Counted from the stretch's first letter, positions 18,548-27,637 are shown. The stretch: 64,000 nucleotides of DNA from Rubrobacter_A sp965214435 (GCA_965214435.1 OZ243960.1:2418001-2482000), one strand, 5' to 3'. The notes: generated by a model from the sequence alone, not told the origin. Numbers and translations: made by a program.

Positions 18548-19632
18548 AGCGGCTTGAGATAGTGCAGCTAGGCTTCGGCAACGTCGGCCGGGCGGTAGCC
18601 CAGATCGTGCTGGAGGAGCGCAAGTACTGGCGCGAGCGCTGGAACCTGGACGTCCACTACCGGGCCGTCGCCGACACCTCGGGGGCGCTGGTCGAGGGTG
18701 AGGACCTCCTGCCACAGGCGCTGCGGGTCAAGGAAGAAGGCGGGAGTCTCTCCGAGCTCGGGGTCGAGCCGCTGGAGGACGTGCTGCGCTCGGAGCCCGC
18801 GCCGGGCTATACCCGGGCCGTGGTAGACCTCGCCGTCCACGGCGGGACCTATGACCTGGATCTGCTCGCGGTAGAGAACGGTGCTTTTTTGGTCCTCTCC
18901 AACAAAGGACCGCTCTCGGGGAGCATGACCCAGTACGAGCAGATCACGACGCTCTTGAGGGACCGGCTCTGGCGCGAGGCTACCGTGGGGGCGGGAATGC
19001 CGATCATCTCCACCCTGGAGAGCCTCAAGGAGAGCGGGGACGAAATCCTCGAAATTCAGGCCAGCCCGAGCGGCACTCTAGGCTTTATAATGAGCGCCGT
19101 CGAGGCGGGCCGGACGTTCTCCGAGGCGGTCAAGGAAGCTGTGGATCTGCGCTACGCGGAGCCCGACCCCCGCGACGACCTCTCCGGACTCGACGTGGCC
19201 CGAAAGGCTATAATCCTGGCCCGTACGATGGGGCGCAGGGTCGAACCGGAGGATATACCCTACGAATCCCTGGTACCTAAAGGTCTCGAAGACGTGCCCC
19301 TAAAAGAGTTCATGGAGCGCCTGCCGGAAGCCGACGACGCCTTTGCCGAACGTCTACTGGCCGTCGAGGAGCGTCACATGCTCCGTTACCTCACCCGCAT
19401 CCCGGAGGAAGGTCATATAGAAGTCGGCCTCAAGGATACGCCGGTCGAGAGCCCGTTCGGACCGATCAAAGGCCCGGAGAACGTATTCGACTTCCGGACC
19501 CGGCGCTACTCGGATGTTACCCTCACCGTGCGTGGCCCCGGAGCGGGACCGGACCGGACCGCGAGCGGCGTGGTCTTCGACCTCTTGGACATAGCCCACA
19601 AGGCGATAACGGACGATGGAAAGGAAAATTAG
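18544..19632 (+). CDS. hom: Homoserine dehydrogenase
   Basis: A 362-residue NAD(P)-dependent enzyme reducing aspartate semialdehyde to homoserine. The Rossmann motif VQLGFGNVGRAVAQI is at the N-terminus; VLSNKGPLSG and TVGAGMPIISTLESL match the catalytic domain. LSGLDVARKAIILARTMG is the family signature with the catalytic Asp/Lys region. No C-terminal ACT domain is present, which is shorter than the Bacillus/Corynebacterium form, so feedback control may rest on aspartokinase and the riboswitch. The ATG at 18544 overlaps the lysC stop by 4 bp. Confidence 0.92.
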   Translation: MKRLEIVQLGFGNVGRAVAQIVLEERKYWRERWNLDVHYRAVADTSGALVEGEDLLPQALRVKEEGGSLSELGVEPLEDVLRSEPAPGYTRAVVDLAVHGGTYDLDLLAVENGAFLVLSNKGPLSGSMTQYEQITTLLRDRLWREATVGAGMPIISTLESLKESGDEILEIQASPSGTLGFIMSAVEAGRTFSEAVKEAVDLRYAEPDPRDDLSGLDVARKAIILARTMGRRVEPEDIPYESLVPKGLEDVPLKEFMERLPEADDAFAERLLAVEERHMLRYLTRIPEEGHIEVGLKDTPVESPFGPIKGPENVFDFRTRRYSDVTLTVRGPGAGPDRTASGVVFDLLDIAHKAITDDGKEN

Positions 19633-19633
19633 C

Positions 19634-20614
19634 GTGGCAAACGGTTACACAGTGGCGGTCGTAGGAGCCGGGCTTGTCGGCGAGCGGCTCGTCGCGGAGC
19701 TAAAGCGGCGGGACTTTCCGCTGAAAGAACTTCGCATTTTGGCCCGCAGCGCCCGCCGGACGGAAATAGCCGGAGAGGAGTTCGAAGTCGGGGTGGCCGA
19801 ACCGGAGGCTTTCGAGGGTGTGGACTACGCATTTTTCGCCGGGACCGAGGGTGAAAAGGGGGCCGCGGTGCAGTTGGCTCCGGAGGCCATAGCCCGCGGC
19901 GCGGTCGTTATAGATAACGGCAGCGACTTCCGGCTCGACGATGGGGTTCCGCTCGTGGTCCCAGAGGTCAACGCCGACGCCCTCGACAACCACGAGGGGC
20001 TCGTCGCGAACCCGAACTGCTCCACGATCCAGATGGTCGTTACCCTCTCACCGCTCGCTCTGGAGTACGGGCTAAAGAAGGTCGTGGTCTCGACGTATCA
20101 GGCAGTATCGGGTTCCGGGCGTTCGGGGGTCGAAGCTCTGGAAGGAAAACCTGGCCGGGAAGACGTTTATCCGCGGCCGATAGCTGGGAACGCGATACCC
20201 CTGATCGGGTCGGTAGGCGAAGACGGCTATACGACCGAGGAGCGCAAGATGCGCCTTGAGAGCCGCAAGATACTGTCCCTCCCGGACCTCGCCGTATTCC
20301 CGACCACGGTCCGTATACCGGTCCACACCGGTCACGCCGAGAGCGTCTACGTCGAGACCGAGAAGGACGTGGACCTGGCCGGGGTGCTCGAAGTTCTGCG
20401 CGAAGCCCCGGGTGTGATGCTATCCGGTGACGCCGCGGACTTCCCGACGCCGCTGGAGGTCGCCGGAGAGCCTGGCACCCACGTCGGCCGGGTCCGGGTC
20501 GGCGAGGGGACCATCGAGTACTGGTGCGTGGCGGACAACCTCCTGAAAGGTGCGGCGACCAACGCGGTCCAGATCGCCGAGACCCTGGTCGGCGTGGCCG
20601 GCGCGCGGGTCTAG
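19634..20614 (+). CDS. asd: Aspartate-semialdehyde dehydrogenase
   Basis: About 326 residues. It reduces aspartyl phosphate to the semialdehyde, the branch point to lysine and homoserine. VAVVGAGLVGERLV is the NADP-binding loop, DNGSDFRLDDGVPLVVPEVN follows, and NPNCSTIQMVV holds the catalytic Cys. The GTG at 19634 has AGGA at 19622-19625 at good spacing and starts just after the hom stop; an ATG at 19616 overlapping hom is the alternative. It completes the aspartate-to-homoserine set, which is unusual inside a SAM-controlled operon. Confidence 0.93.
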   Translation: MANGYTVAVVGAGLVGERLVAELKRRDFPLKELRILARSARRTEIAGEEFEVGVAEPEAFEGVDYAFFAGTEGEKGAAVQLAPEAIARGAVVIDNGSDFRLDDGVPLVVPEVNADALDNHEGLVANPNCSTIQMVVTLSPLALEYGLKKVVVSTYQAVSGSGRSGVEALEGKPGREDVYPRPIAGNAIPLIGSVGEDGYTTEERKMRLESRKILSLPDLAVFPTTVRIPVHTGHAESVYVETEKDVDLAGVLEVLREAPGVMLSGDAADFPTPLEVAGEPGTHVGRVRVGEGTIEYWCVADNLLKGAATNAVQIAETLVGVAGARV

Positions 20615-20624
20615 CACGACCGGA

Positions 20625-21125
20625 ATGCCGGCTGCCGGCTTCCCGGAAGTTAGTATTCGGGCCGCTACCAGAGAAAATGTGCCTCTGGTCCTGCGATTTA
20701 TAGAGGAGTTGGCGGAGTACGAAGAGCTTTCCGGCGAAGTCTCGGCTACCGAAGAAGTTTTGAGCGACAGTCTCTTTGGGGAGCGGCGGGTCGCCGAGGC
20801 GGCCCTGGCGTTTGTCGGGGATAAGGCTGCGGGGTTCGCGGTCTTTTTCCACAACTTCTCGACCTTTCTCGGGCGTCCCGGCATCTACCTCGAAGACCTG
20901 TATGTAAGGCCGGGATACAGGGGAGCGGGAATGGGACGGAGGTTGATGGTCTATCTCGCCCGGCTTGCGACAGAGCGCGGCTGCGGTCGTCTCGACTGGT
21001 CGGTACTCGACTGGAACGAGCCGGCACTCGGGTTCTACCGGGAACTCGGGGCCTTGCCGATGGACGGCTGGACAGGTTACCGGCTAACCGGGAAAGCGCT
21101 GGAAGAACTAGCGGACGGTGCGTAA
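20625..21125 (+). CDS. GNAT family acetyltransferase (SSAT-like)
   Basis: A 166-residue N-acetyltransferase. YLEDLYVRPGYRGAGMGRRL is the acetyl-CoA binding motif A, and LDWNEPALGFYRELGA is the C-terminal motif B. The FFHNFSTFLGRPGIYLEDLYV stretch resembles spermidine/diamine acetyltransferases; the substrate is inferred only. It starts 10 bp after asd and may be the last gene of that operon. It is convergent with the lytic transglycosylase gene. Confidence 0.85.
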   Translation: MPAAGFPEVSIRAATRENVPLVLRFIEELAEYEELSGEVSATEEVLSDSLFGERRVAEAALAFVGDKAAGFAVFFHNFSTFLGRPGIYLEDLYVRPGYRGAGMGRRLMVYLARLATERGCGRLDWSVLDWNEPALGFYRELGALPMDGWTGYRLTGKALEELADGA

Positions 21126-21136
21126 CCGTAAGGCAG

Positions 21137-21700
21137 TCAACCGCCGTACACGGTGTAGTAATCTCTAGCTTCGTTCAGCACGGCTCCCACGTACCGGTCG
21201 GAGTGATTGTAGGCGTATAGTGCCGAGTAGTAGTCTTCCGGCGCACCGTAGCGCGCGAGATAATCCGCGGTCGCGGGTATAGCGTCCTGGTAGTCGCAGG
21301 AGTCCACGTAACCGTCGCCGTCGGCGTCTACCCCATAGTATTTCCACGTGGACGGCAGGAACTGCATCGGCCCGTAGGCCCGACCGTAGGCGGTCGGTGG
21401 ACCGGGTATACAGCCGGCCGTGCCGTACGCGCCGTGGTCGCTCTCGACCTTGCCGACCCCGGCGAGTACAGTCCAGTCCAGGCCGTACGCCTCCGACCAG
21501 GCCCTGTACTGTGCCAGGTACTCCGGCGGTATGTCTGCCGCCCCGGTTGCCTCATACCCCCCTGAGCTTTGCGTCTGCGCCTCGGCTGGTGAAGCGTACA
21601 AGATCGCGGACAGCAAGCCCACGAATAAGAAAATCGCGAGTCTTGCCTGCCAGGTACCGGACGGGCTATCCTGCTGACCTCTCGGCCACAAGTGTTTCAT
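21137..21700 (-). CDS. Secreted lytic transglycosylase (SLT-type)
   Basis: A 187-residue exported protein with a signal peptide (hydrophobic core near residues 20-38, cleavage likely after AEA at about 41). The catalytic fold is recognisable from VGKVESDHGAYG (catalytic Glu), YGPMQFLPSTWKYYG and DYLARYG...ALYAYNHSDRYV. It cleaves peptidoglycan glycan strands outside the membrane. GGAGGG lies 7 nt before the ATG. The short C-terminus ends right after the catalytic domain, with no extra wall-binding module. Confidence 0.88.
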   Translation of the reverse strand: MKHLWPRGQQDSPSGTWQARLAIFLFVGLLSAILYASPAEAQTQSSGGYEATGAADIPPEYLAQYRAWSEAYGLDWTVLAGVGKVESDHGAYGTAGCIPGPPTAYGRAYGPMQFLPSTWKYYGVDADGDGYVDSCDYQDAIPATADYLARYGAPEDYYSALYAYNHSDRYVGAVLNEARDYYTVYGG

Positions 21701-21890
21701 AGTTATTCCCTCCAGAGCTTACCTTCCAGACTCGTATGTTAACAACGCTTGTAGTGTGCTGCCAAGTCTTCGAGCCCCGCCAGGAGATAGGGCTTCCGGC
21801 GGACAGAACGTGGAGCCTATACTTTCCCGGTACAATAAAGGTATTAGAGACCGTCTCGCTAAAGAGCGGAGCCACAGTAAGGAGGCCGGC

Positions 21891-22172
21891 GTGTCGGAAG
21901 AGCGTGAGAAAAAGTCTTTCTGGGCCAGGATCTTCGGCAGTTCCAGACCTTCGGCCCGGGAGGAACGGGTCCTGGAGTACATCGTCCACCGGATGAGCGA
22001 GGGGGCGAACCTCAGGGACATTACCGAAGAGGAGTACATCCGGCGCAACGCGAGTCGCAGCCAGATAAACGACATCCTCGACAACCCGAAGATAGTAGAG
22101 GCCGCCCGCGAGAAGATGCAGGAAGCGTTCAAGTCCGGAGAGCTAGACCCCGACCAGCCGCCGGACCGCTAG
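21891..22172 (+). CDS. Hypothetical helical protein
   Basis: A 93-residue charged protein starting at GTG 21891, with GGAGG 5 nt upstream. SEEREKKSFWARIFGS is followed by predicted helices rich in Glu and Arg (AREERVLEYIVHRMSEGANL, NDILDNPKIVEAAREKMQEA). No signal peptide or membrane segment is visible. I recognise no characterised family. A longer frame from 21756 has no supporting ribosome site. A TACAAT-like -10 element is at about 21831. Confidence 0.7.
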   Translation: MSEEREKKSFWARIFGSSRPSAREERVLEYIVHRMSEGANLRDITEEEYIRRNASRSQINDILDNPKIVEAAREKMQEAFKSGELDPDQPPDR

Positions 22173-22176
22173 CGGA

Positions 22177-22289
22177 TCAGCCGGTCAGCTATTCAGCTTA
22201 CCTATAACCTGAGGTAACGCTTTCAGCCGGAGGCAGTTACCTGATCGCTGAGAAGCTGGCGAGCCGCCGGAGGCGGGCTGATCGGCTGA
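22177..22289 (+). repeat. Nested inverted-repeat element, possibly a structured RNA
   Basis: Three nested complementary pairs are visible: TCAGCCGGTCAGC (22177-22189) with GCTGATCGGCTGA (22277-22289), 12 of 13 plus one G-T; CAGCTT (22194-22199) with AAGCTG (22253-22258); and AGGTAAC (22212-22218) with GTTACCT (22236-22242). The element lies between the helical hypothetical gene and fmdB and has no open frame. No T-run follows it. Confidence 0.5.
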
Positions 22290-22293
22290 CAAG

Positions 22294-22329
22294 CTTCGGA
22301 AGGTTAACAAGCTCCGAAGGGCTGTATAA
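22294..22329 (+). promoter_or_regulatory. Hairpin overlapping a likely promoter for fmdB
   Basis: CTTCGGA (22294-22300) pairs with TCCGAAG (22313-22319). TTAACA at about 22303-22308 and a consensus TATAAT at 22324-22329, about 15 bp apart, form a promoter-like pair 45 bp before the fmdB ATG. The spacing is short for a sigma-70 promoter, so the -35 assignment is weak. Confidence 0.45.
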
Positions 22330-22373
22330 TATTCCGGTCAGGCATTTTATATAAAGCATTGGAGGCTGGCCGA

Positions 22374-22709
22374 ATGCCGATTTACGAGTACAAGTGCGAG
22401 AACGGACACGTCTTTGACGTCATGCAGAAGATGTCAGAAGATCCCGTCTCATCCTGCGTCGAGTGCGGGGCGTCCGTCAAGAAGGTCCTCCAGCCGGTGG
22501 GTATCTCCTTTAAAGGCTCCGGCTTCTACTCGACCGACTACAGCAAAAAAGGTCCGAAGACCGAGACCAGCTCCACCGGCAACGGAGACTCCGGCTCCTC
22601 CGAGAAATCGTCCTCGGGTGATAAGTCCGGCGCCGCCGAGAAGACCGGGGACGCGAAGAGCGATAATAAATCATCCGGCAGTACCGCCTCAAAAAGCTCC
22701 GACAAGTAA
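22374..22709 (+). CDS. FmdB-family zinc-ribbon protein
   Basis: A 111-residue protein beginning MPIYEYKCENGHVFDVMQ, the FmdB/CxxC putative regulatory domain. The zinc site appears as C-x3-H at the N-terminus plus CVECG near residue 35. A low-complexity Ser/Gly/Lys tail (residues about 58-111) follows, likely disordered. GGAGG precedes the ATG at 22374. The family is linked to formamidase regulation in one organism, but its general role is unknown. A strong terminator follows. Confidence 0.85.
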   Translation: MPIYEYKCENGHVFDVMQKMSEDPVSSCVECGASVKKVLQPVGISFKGSGFYSTDYSKKGPKTETSSTGNGDSGSSEKSSSGDKSGAAEKTGDAKSDNKSSGSTASKSSDK

Positions 22710-22728
22710 CCACCCTCTAGCTCGACTC

Positions 22729-22764
22729 AGCGGGCCTCCGCCACGCGCGGAGGCCCGCTTTTTC
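22729..22764 (+). terminator. Intrinsic terminator after fmdB
   Basis: A perfect 13 bp stem (22729-22741 with 22747-22759, arm AGCGGGCCTCCGC) with a 5 nt loop, followed by TTTTTCTG. It ends the fmdB transcript and separates it from dnaE. Confidence 0.92.
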
Positions 22765-22782
22765 TGTTCCAGTCTGAAATAT

Positions 22783-22803
22783 TTCTTGAAAACTTCTTGA
22801 AAA
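22783..22803. repeat. 11 bp tandem direct repeat upstream of dnaE
   Basis: TTCTTGAAAA occurs at 22783-22792 and 22794-22803, exactly one helical turn apart, in an AT-rich stretch 155 bp upstream of the dnaE start. TATAGT at 22853-22858 is a possible -10. It may be a regulator site or curved promoter DNA. Confidence 0.4.
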
Positions 22804-22958
22804 GTGCTGCAAAACAGGCTCCATACAGCTAGATATTCCTTGCCTACTTCCGTATAGTGGCCGGTGTCCGAGGATGGACTGGGAGAACGAGCCGATGACC
22901 GGGACCTCCGAGGGGGTCCCGCCGGTTTAACGGGACACGGAGCGAAGGAGGAGGTCTT

Positions 22959-25900
22959 TTGACGACGGGCGGAGCGTCTTTCGCGCACCTGCACTGCCAC
23001 TCGGAGTACTCGATGCTCGACGGGGCGAGCCGCATAAAGGACCTCGTCGCCTTCGCCAAAGACCAGAACATGCCCGGCATCGCCCTTACCGACCACGGCG
23101 TGATGTACGGCTCCGTAAGGTTCTACAAAGAGGCGACCGCCGCCGGGATAAAGCCCGTGATGGGCTGCGAAGTCTACGTCACCGCCGACCGCAACGACCG
23201 GAGCCGGGCTCCCTACTACCACCTGACACTCCTCGCCCGCACGCCCGAGGGGTACCGCAACCTGATGAAGCTCTCGACCTGCGGTTTCCTCGAAGGGTTC
23301 TACTACAAGCCGCGGGTGGATATGGAGATGCTGCGGCGGCATGGGAAGGGGCTAATATGCCTCTCCGGGTGCTTATCGGCCGAGATACCGGTCCGTATCC
23401 TGGAGGGACGCCCCGACGACGCCCGCAAGCTCCTGTTGGAGTACGCCGACATCTTCGACCACATATTCCTGGAGATGCAGGACCACCTGGAGATACCCGA
23501 GCAAAAAAGGGTAAACGAGGGCCTCGTAAAGCTCCACAAGGACACGGGTATAGACCTCGTCGCTACTAACGACTCTCACTACACCACCCGCGGCGACGCC
23601 CGGATGCACGACGTGCTTTTGTGCATCGGGACCGGCAAGTTCCACGCCGATCAGAACCGGATGAAGTTCCCGGCCGAAGAGTTTTACGTAAAGCCGGTGG
23701 ACGAGATGGAGCGGCTGTTCCCGAACCAACCGGAAGCCCTGGAGAATACGGCGAAAGTAATAGACCTCGTCGAGGACCCGGGCATAGAGCTCGGCAAGAC
23801 CCGGCTGCCGAACTTCCCGAAACCTTCCGGGTACAGCGCCCGCGACTACCTGCGGGAGCAGTGCGAGCGCGGGCTCGTAAAGCGGTACGGTACGGTGACC
23901 CCAGAGATAAAGCAGCGGCTGGAGTTCGAGCTGGAGACCATCGGGAAGATGGGTTTCGAGGACTACTTCCTGATCGTCTGGGACTTCGTGAAGTACGCCA
24001 AGGACCGCAAGATAGCCGTCGGTCCCGGCCGCGGCTCGGCCGCCGGGTCCATCGTGGCCTACGCCCTCGGGATAACGGACCTCGACCCGCTGGGGTACTC
24101 GCTGCTCTTCGAGCGTTTCCTGAACCCGGACCGCATCAGCATGCCGGACGTGGATATAGACTTCTCCGTGTCCGGGCGGGCGGAGGTGATGCGGTACGTC
24201 ACCGAGAAGTACGGCGGTCACGAGCACGTCGCCCAGATCATCACGTTCGGGACGCTCGGAGCCCGGGCCGCCATCCGGGACTCCGGCCGTGTCTTCCAGT
24301 ACCCCTACAGCGAGACCGACAAGCTCGCGAAACTGATCCCCGAGAAACCCGTCGGGACCACGTTGCGGGACATCGTCCGGCGCGACCCCGAGAGTGGGAC
24401 CTACTCCCCCGGAGAGAAGCATCCGGGACCTGCGAGGGACATGATCTCGCTCGTAGAGAAGGACTCCGGCGCGAAGAACATCCTGGACATAGCCTTCGAG
24501 ATAGAAGGTTTCTCCCGCCACGCCTCGACCCACGCCGCGGGCGTCGTCATCTCCGAAGAACCCCTCACCGACATCGTCCCGCTCCAGAAGGTCGCTAAAG
24601 ACCAGAACGCCGTCATGGTCCAGCACCCCATGTCCGACGTCGAAGCCCTCGGCCTCCTGAAAGTAGACTTCCTCGGCCTCCGCAACCTGGACGTCATAGA
24701 AGAGACGCTGGAGACGATCCGGGCCACCGGCGGAGAGGTGGACATCCAGAATATCCCACTCGACGATCCGGCCACCCTGAAGCTCTTTGCCCGCGGCGAC
24801 ACGTTCGGGGTGTTCCAGTTCGAGTCGAGCGGGATGCAGCGGATGCTACAGGAGGTCCGCCCGGACCGTTTCGACGACCTGGTCGCCCTGAACGCCCTCT
24901 ACCGTCCCGGTCCGATGGACTATATCCCGAACTTCAAAAACGGCAAGCACGCCCCCGAGAGCGTGAACTACCTCGACCCGCGCCTGAAGCCTATCCTGGA
25001 GCCGACCTACGGTGTCGCAGCCTACCAGGAGCAGCTAATGGAGATCTCCAAGACCCTGGGCGGCTTCACCCCCGGCCAGGCCGACACGCTGCGCAAGGCT
25101 ATCGGCAAGAAGAACGCTAAGATGCTCGCCACCCTCAAGGACCGTTTCGCCGCTGGGTGCGCGGAGAACGACGTGGCCCCGGACGTGGCTGAAGAGCTGT
25201 GGAACTGGATGGAGAAGGCCGGTGGCTACTCGTTCAACAAGAGCCACTCCGCCTGCTACTCGTTCCTGGCCTTCCAGACCGCGTACCTCAAAGCCCACTA
25301 CCCGGAGGCGTACATGGCGGCCCTCATGAGCAGCGTCATGAGCACCAAGGACCGGGTGCCGCAGTACGTTGCCGAGGCTCGGGCCATGAAGATAAACGTC
25401 CTGCCGCCGGACGTAAACGAGAGCGGCCGGCGCTTTACCGTCGTCGGGGACACCATCCGCTTCGGTCTATCAGCCGTAAAGAACGTGGGGGATAACTGCG
25501 TCGAGTCCGTAATAGAAGCCCGCCAGGACGGACCTTTCACCGACATCTTCGACTTCTGCGAGCGAGTAGACTCAAAGACGTATAATAAACGTACATTAGA
25601 GTCGCTCGTCAAGTGTGGGGCGTTTGACGGCATGGGAGCTTCGAGGTCGGCGATGGTCGCGGTTCATGCCGGGGCTGTCGAGGCTGTGGCGAGGAGTCAG
25701 AAGGACCTGAACTCGGATCAGTTCTGCATGTTCGACGCGGCAGAGCTCGCTCCGATGAAACCGGAGATACCCGAGTTGGAGGACGACCGGCGACAGACGC
25801 TGGAGTGGGAAAAGGAGACGCTCGGCCTCTACGTCTCGGACCATCCGCTGCGGCCGGTCTTGCACAAGCTCAAAAAGCACACCGACACGACCGTCTCGGA

Positions 25901-26450
25901 GTTGGACCACTGCCGGGACGGGACCGTAGTCTGGGTCGGGGGGCTGGCGACCAGCGTGCGGGTAAACACCACGCGCAAGGGCGACATGATGGCAATGTTG
26001 CAGCTCGATGATACGCGAGGGCTCGCGGAGGTTATGGTGTTCCCCAGGGTGTACGCAAACTGTAGCGGGTGCGCGCGAGAGGATGCGGTCGTAAAGGTCA
26101 AGGGGCGGGTGGAGCGCAAGGAGGGGATACCGCGCATCGTGGCGCTGGAGATGGAGGAGTTGCACCTGGAGCCGGGCCTCGATCCTGTGTACCTCGACGC
26201 CGGGGCTTTCGTGGGGCTCTCGCGGGCGGAAGTGGACCGGGCGTTCGACATCCTGTGCCGGCATTCTGGGGGTAGTTCCTTGTTCCTGGTCTCGGCGGAC
26301 GGGGCACTGGAGGAGCGCATCTGCGGGGTGGATGACTCTTCGGACCTGCACGCCGAGTTGAAGCAGCTACTAGGGCCGCGGTGTATAAGCGCCGTCCGTC
26401 CTGCAGCTCTCGGGGAGAACTCCGAGCCGGAGATGGAGCGGGTGTCTTAG
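22959..26450 (+). CDS. dnaE: DNA polymerase III alpha subunit
   Basis: A 1163-residue replicative polymerase, the normal DnaE length. The N-terminal PHP domain begins HLHCHSEYSMLDGASRI (near residue 9). The C-family catalytic core has GPGRGSAAGSIVAYALG (near 350) and MPDVDIDFS (near 394), followed by SFNKSHSACYSFLAFQTAYL (near 760). The C-terminal OB-type domain (VVWVGGLATSVRVNTTRKGD) and tail resemble DnaE1. The TTG at 22959 is preceded by GGAGGAGG. It is monocistronic by its spacing. Confidence 0.97.
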   Translation: MTTGGASFAHLHCHSEYSMLDGASRIKDLVAFAKDQNMPGIALTDHGVMYGSVRFYKEATAAGIKPVMGCEVYVTADRNDRSRAPYYHLTLLARTPEGYRNLMKLSTCGFLEGFYYKPRVDMEMLRRHGKGLICLSGCLSAEIPVRILEGRPDDARKLLLEYADIFDHIFLEMQDHLEIPEQKRVNEGLVKLHKDTGIDLVATNDSHYTTRGDARMHDVLLCIGTGKFHADQNRMKFPAEEFYVKPVDEMERLFPNQPEALENTAKVIDLVEDPGIELGKTRLPNFPKPSGYSARDYLREQCERGLVKRYGTVTPEIKQRLEFELETIGKMGFEDYFLIVWDFVKYAKDRKIAVGPGRGSAAGSIVAYALGITDLDPLGYSLLFERFLNPDRISMPDVDIDFSVSGRAEVMRYVTEKYGGHEHVAQIITFGTLGARAAIRDSGRVFQYPYSETDKLAKLIPEKPVGTTLRDIVRRDPESGTYSPGEKHPGPARDMISLVEKDSGAKNILDIAFEIEGFSRHASTHAAGVVISEEPLTDIVPLQKVAKDQNAVMVQHPMSDVEALGLLKVDFLGLRNLDVIEETLETIRATGGEVDIQNIPLDDPATLKLFARGDTFGVFQFESSGMQRMLQEVRPDRFDDLVALNALYRPGPMDYIPNFKNGKHAPESVNYLDPRLKPILEPTYGVAAYQEQLMEISKTLGGFTPGQADTLRKAIGKKNAKMLATLKDRFAAGCAENDVAPDVAEELWNWMEKAGGYSFNKSHSACYSFLAFQTAYLKAHYPEAYMAALMSSVMSTKDRVPQYVAEARAMKINVLPPDVNESGRRFTVVGDTIRFGLSAVKNVGDNCVESVIEARQDGPFTDIFDFCERVDSKTYNKRTLESLVKCGAFDGMGASRSAMVAVHAGAVEAVARSQKDLNSDQFCMFDAAELAPMKPEIPELEDDRRQTLEWEKETLGLYVSDHPLRPVLHKLKKHTDTTVSELDHCRDGTVVWVGGLATSVRVNTTRKGDMMAMLQLDDTRGLAEVMVFPRVYANCSGCAREDAVVKVKGRVERKEGIPRIVALEMEELHLEPGLDPVYLDAGAFVGLSRAEVDRAFDILCRHSGGSSLFLVSADGALEERICGVDDSSDLHAELKQLLGPRCISAVRPAALGENSEPEMERVS

Positions 26451-26548
26451 AGAACGCCTGACCGGAGTGGCCGGGCACGTTAAGATAGGTGCTGGCGTCC
26501 GGGAGCGGGTGCCCCACGGAGTTCTCGCGAGAAGAAAGAGCGGCTAAC

Positions 26549-27637
26549 ATGGCGGATAACATAGTTTTTACCCGGGGTGTACCACCGGCGGAGGCATTCC
26601 CGACGGAGGAGCTCGGGGAATGTTTCGACGCGGCGGTCAAGGAGTCGGCCAACGTCGTGTTGCAGTACGGCCAGCAGCAGGGCTACGGGCCGCTGCGGCA
26701 GCAGCTAGCCGAGGAGTACGGCGTCTCTGAGACGGAGGTCGTGGTCGGCAACGGGTCGTTGCAACTACAGGACCTGTTCGCGGCCCAAATGGTCGTGCCG
26801 GGCGGGGTGGTATACACCGAGCAGCCGAGCTACGACCGGGCCATCCTGACGTTCCGGCGGCGCGGGGCGCGGGTTGTCGGGATACCGCTGGAGGAGGACG
26901 GGATAGACGTCGGGCGGCTGGAGGCGGCGCTGGAGCGGGAGGTCCCGGCGTTTCTGTACCTGGTGCCGGACTTCCAGAACCCGGCGGGTGCGACGCTCTC
27001 GCTGGAGAAGCGGCGGCGGGTGGTCGAGCTGGCCGAAGAATATAACTTCTGGGTTATTGAGGACATCCCGTACCGCAAGCTGCGTTACCGGGGTGAGGAC
27101 CTGCCGCTGTTGCGGGAGATAAGCCCTTCGAGGGTCATTACGCTGAGTTCGTTCAGCAAACTTCTGAGCCCCGGGATGCGGGTGGGATTCATGATCGCAC
27201 CGGAGGAGATAGTCCGGACTACGACCCGGCTCGGGGAGGATATCTACCTCTCGCCGGTCCTGCCGACCCAGGCGGCGGTCGCCGAGTACATGAAGCGGGG
27301 CCTGCTACAGCCGAACATCGAGGGTTTGAAAGAGCTGTACAAGCCGCGCTGGCAGGCGATGTCCGACGCCGTACAGAGTGAGCTACCCGACGCCGAGGCG
27401 TTTATACCGGATGGCGGCTTTTTCGTGAGCGTCGTACTTCCGGAAGAGGCTAACGTAGAGAACCTCGTCGGCCGGGCAAAAGACGCGGGCCTCGTGCTCA
27501 GTTCCGGAACGGCTTTCTTCGCCGACCCTGACAATGGGGACTCGCTGGCGGGGGAGAGGTTTGTGCGGCTGCCGTTCTGCGCGGTCCCGCCGGACGACAT
27601 AAAAGAGGGCGTAGGACGGCTGGCGAGCCTGCTCTAA
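26549..27637 (+). CDS. PLP-dependent aminotransferase, class I/II (LysN/MocR-like catalytic domain)
   Basis: About 362 residues. LQYGQQQGYGPLRQQLAEEYG near the N-terminus and VVGNGSLQLQDLF mark the fold-type I aminotransferase. YLVPDFQNPAGATLSLEKRR is the segment typical of 2-aminoadipate/multisubstrate aminotransferases, and SSFSKLLSPGMRVGFM holds the PLP Lys. No N-terminal GntR domain is present. The ATG at 26549 was chosen because the fold starts there; an upstream ATG at 26489 adds 20 implausible residues. A TAAGAT motif at about 26480 could be its -10. The substrate is unknown. Confidence 0.85.
   Translation: MADNIVFTRGVPPAEAFPTEELGECFDAAVKESANVVLQYGQQQGYGPLRQQLAEEYGVSETEVVVGNGSLQLQDLFAAQMVVPGGVVYTEQPSYDRAILTFRRRGARVVGIPLEEDGIDVGRLEAALEREVPAFLYLVPDFQNPAGATLSLEKRRRVVELAEEYNFWVIEDIPYRKLRYRGEDLPLLREISPSRVITLSSFSKLLSPGMRVGFMIAPEEIVRTTTRLGEDIYLSPVLPTQAAVAEYMKRGLLQPNIEGLKELYKPRWQAMSDAVQSELPDAEAFIPDGGFFVSVVLPEEANVENLVGRAKDAGLVLSSGTAFFADPDNGDSLAGERFVRLPFCAVPPDDIKEGVGRLASLL

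Noticed and set aside
17609..18715. Minus-strand frame of 368 codons opposite lysC/hom
   Set aside because: It is low-complexity Arg/Pro/Gly sequence typical of antisense GC-rich frames, overlapping two certain genes.
23373..24626. Long antisense frame (417 codons) inside dnaE
   Set aside because: It mirrors a highly conserved gene in GC-rich DNA, has no family features, and shares codon positions with dnaE third bases; it is a shadow.
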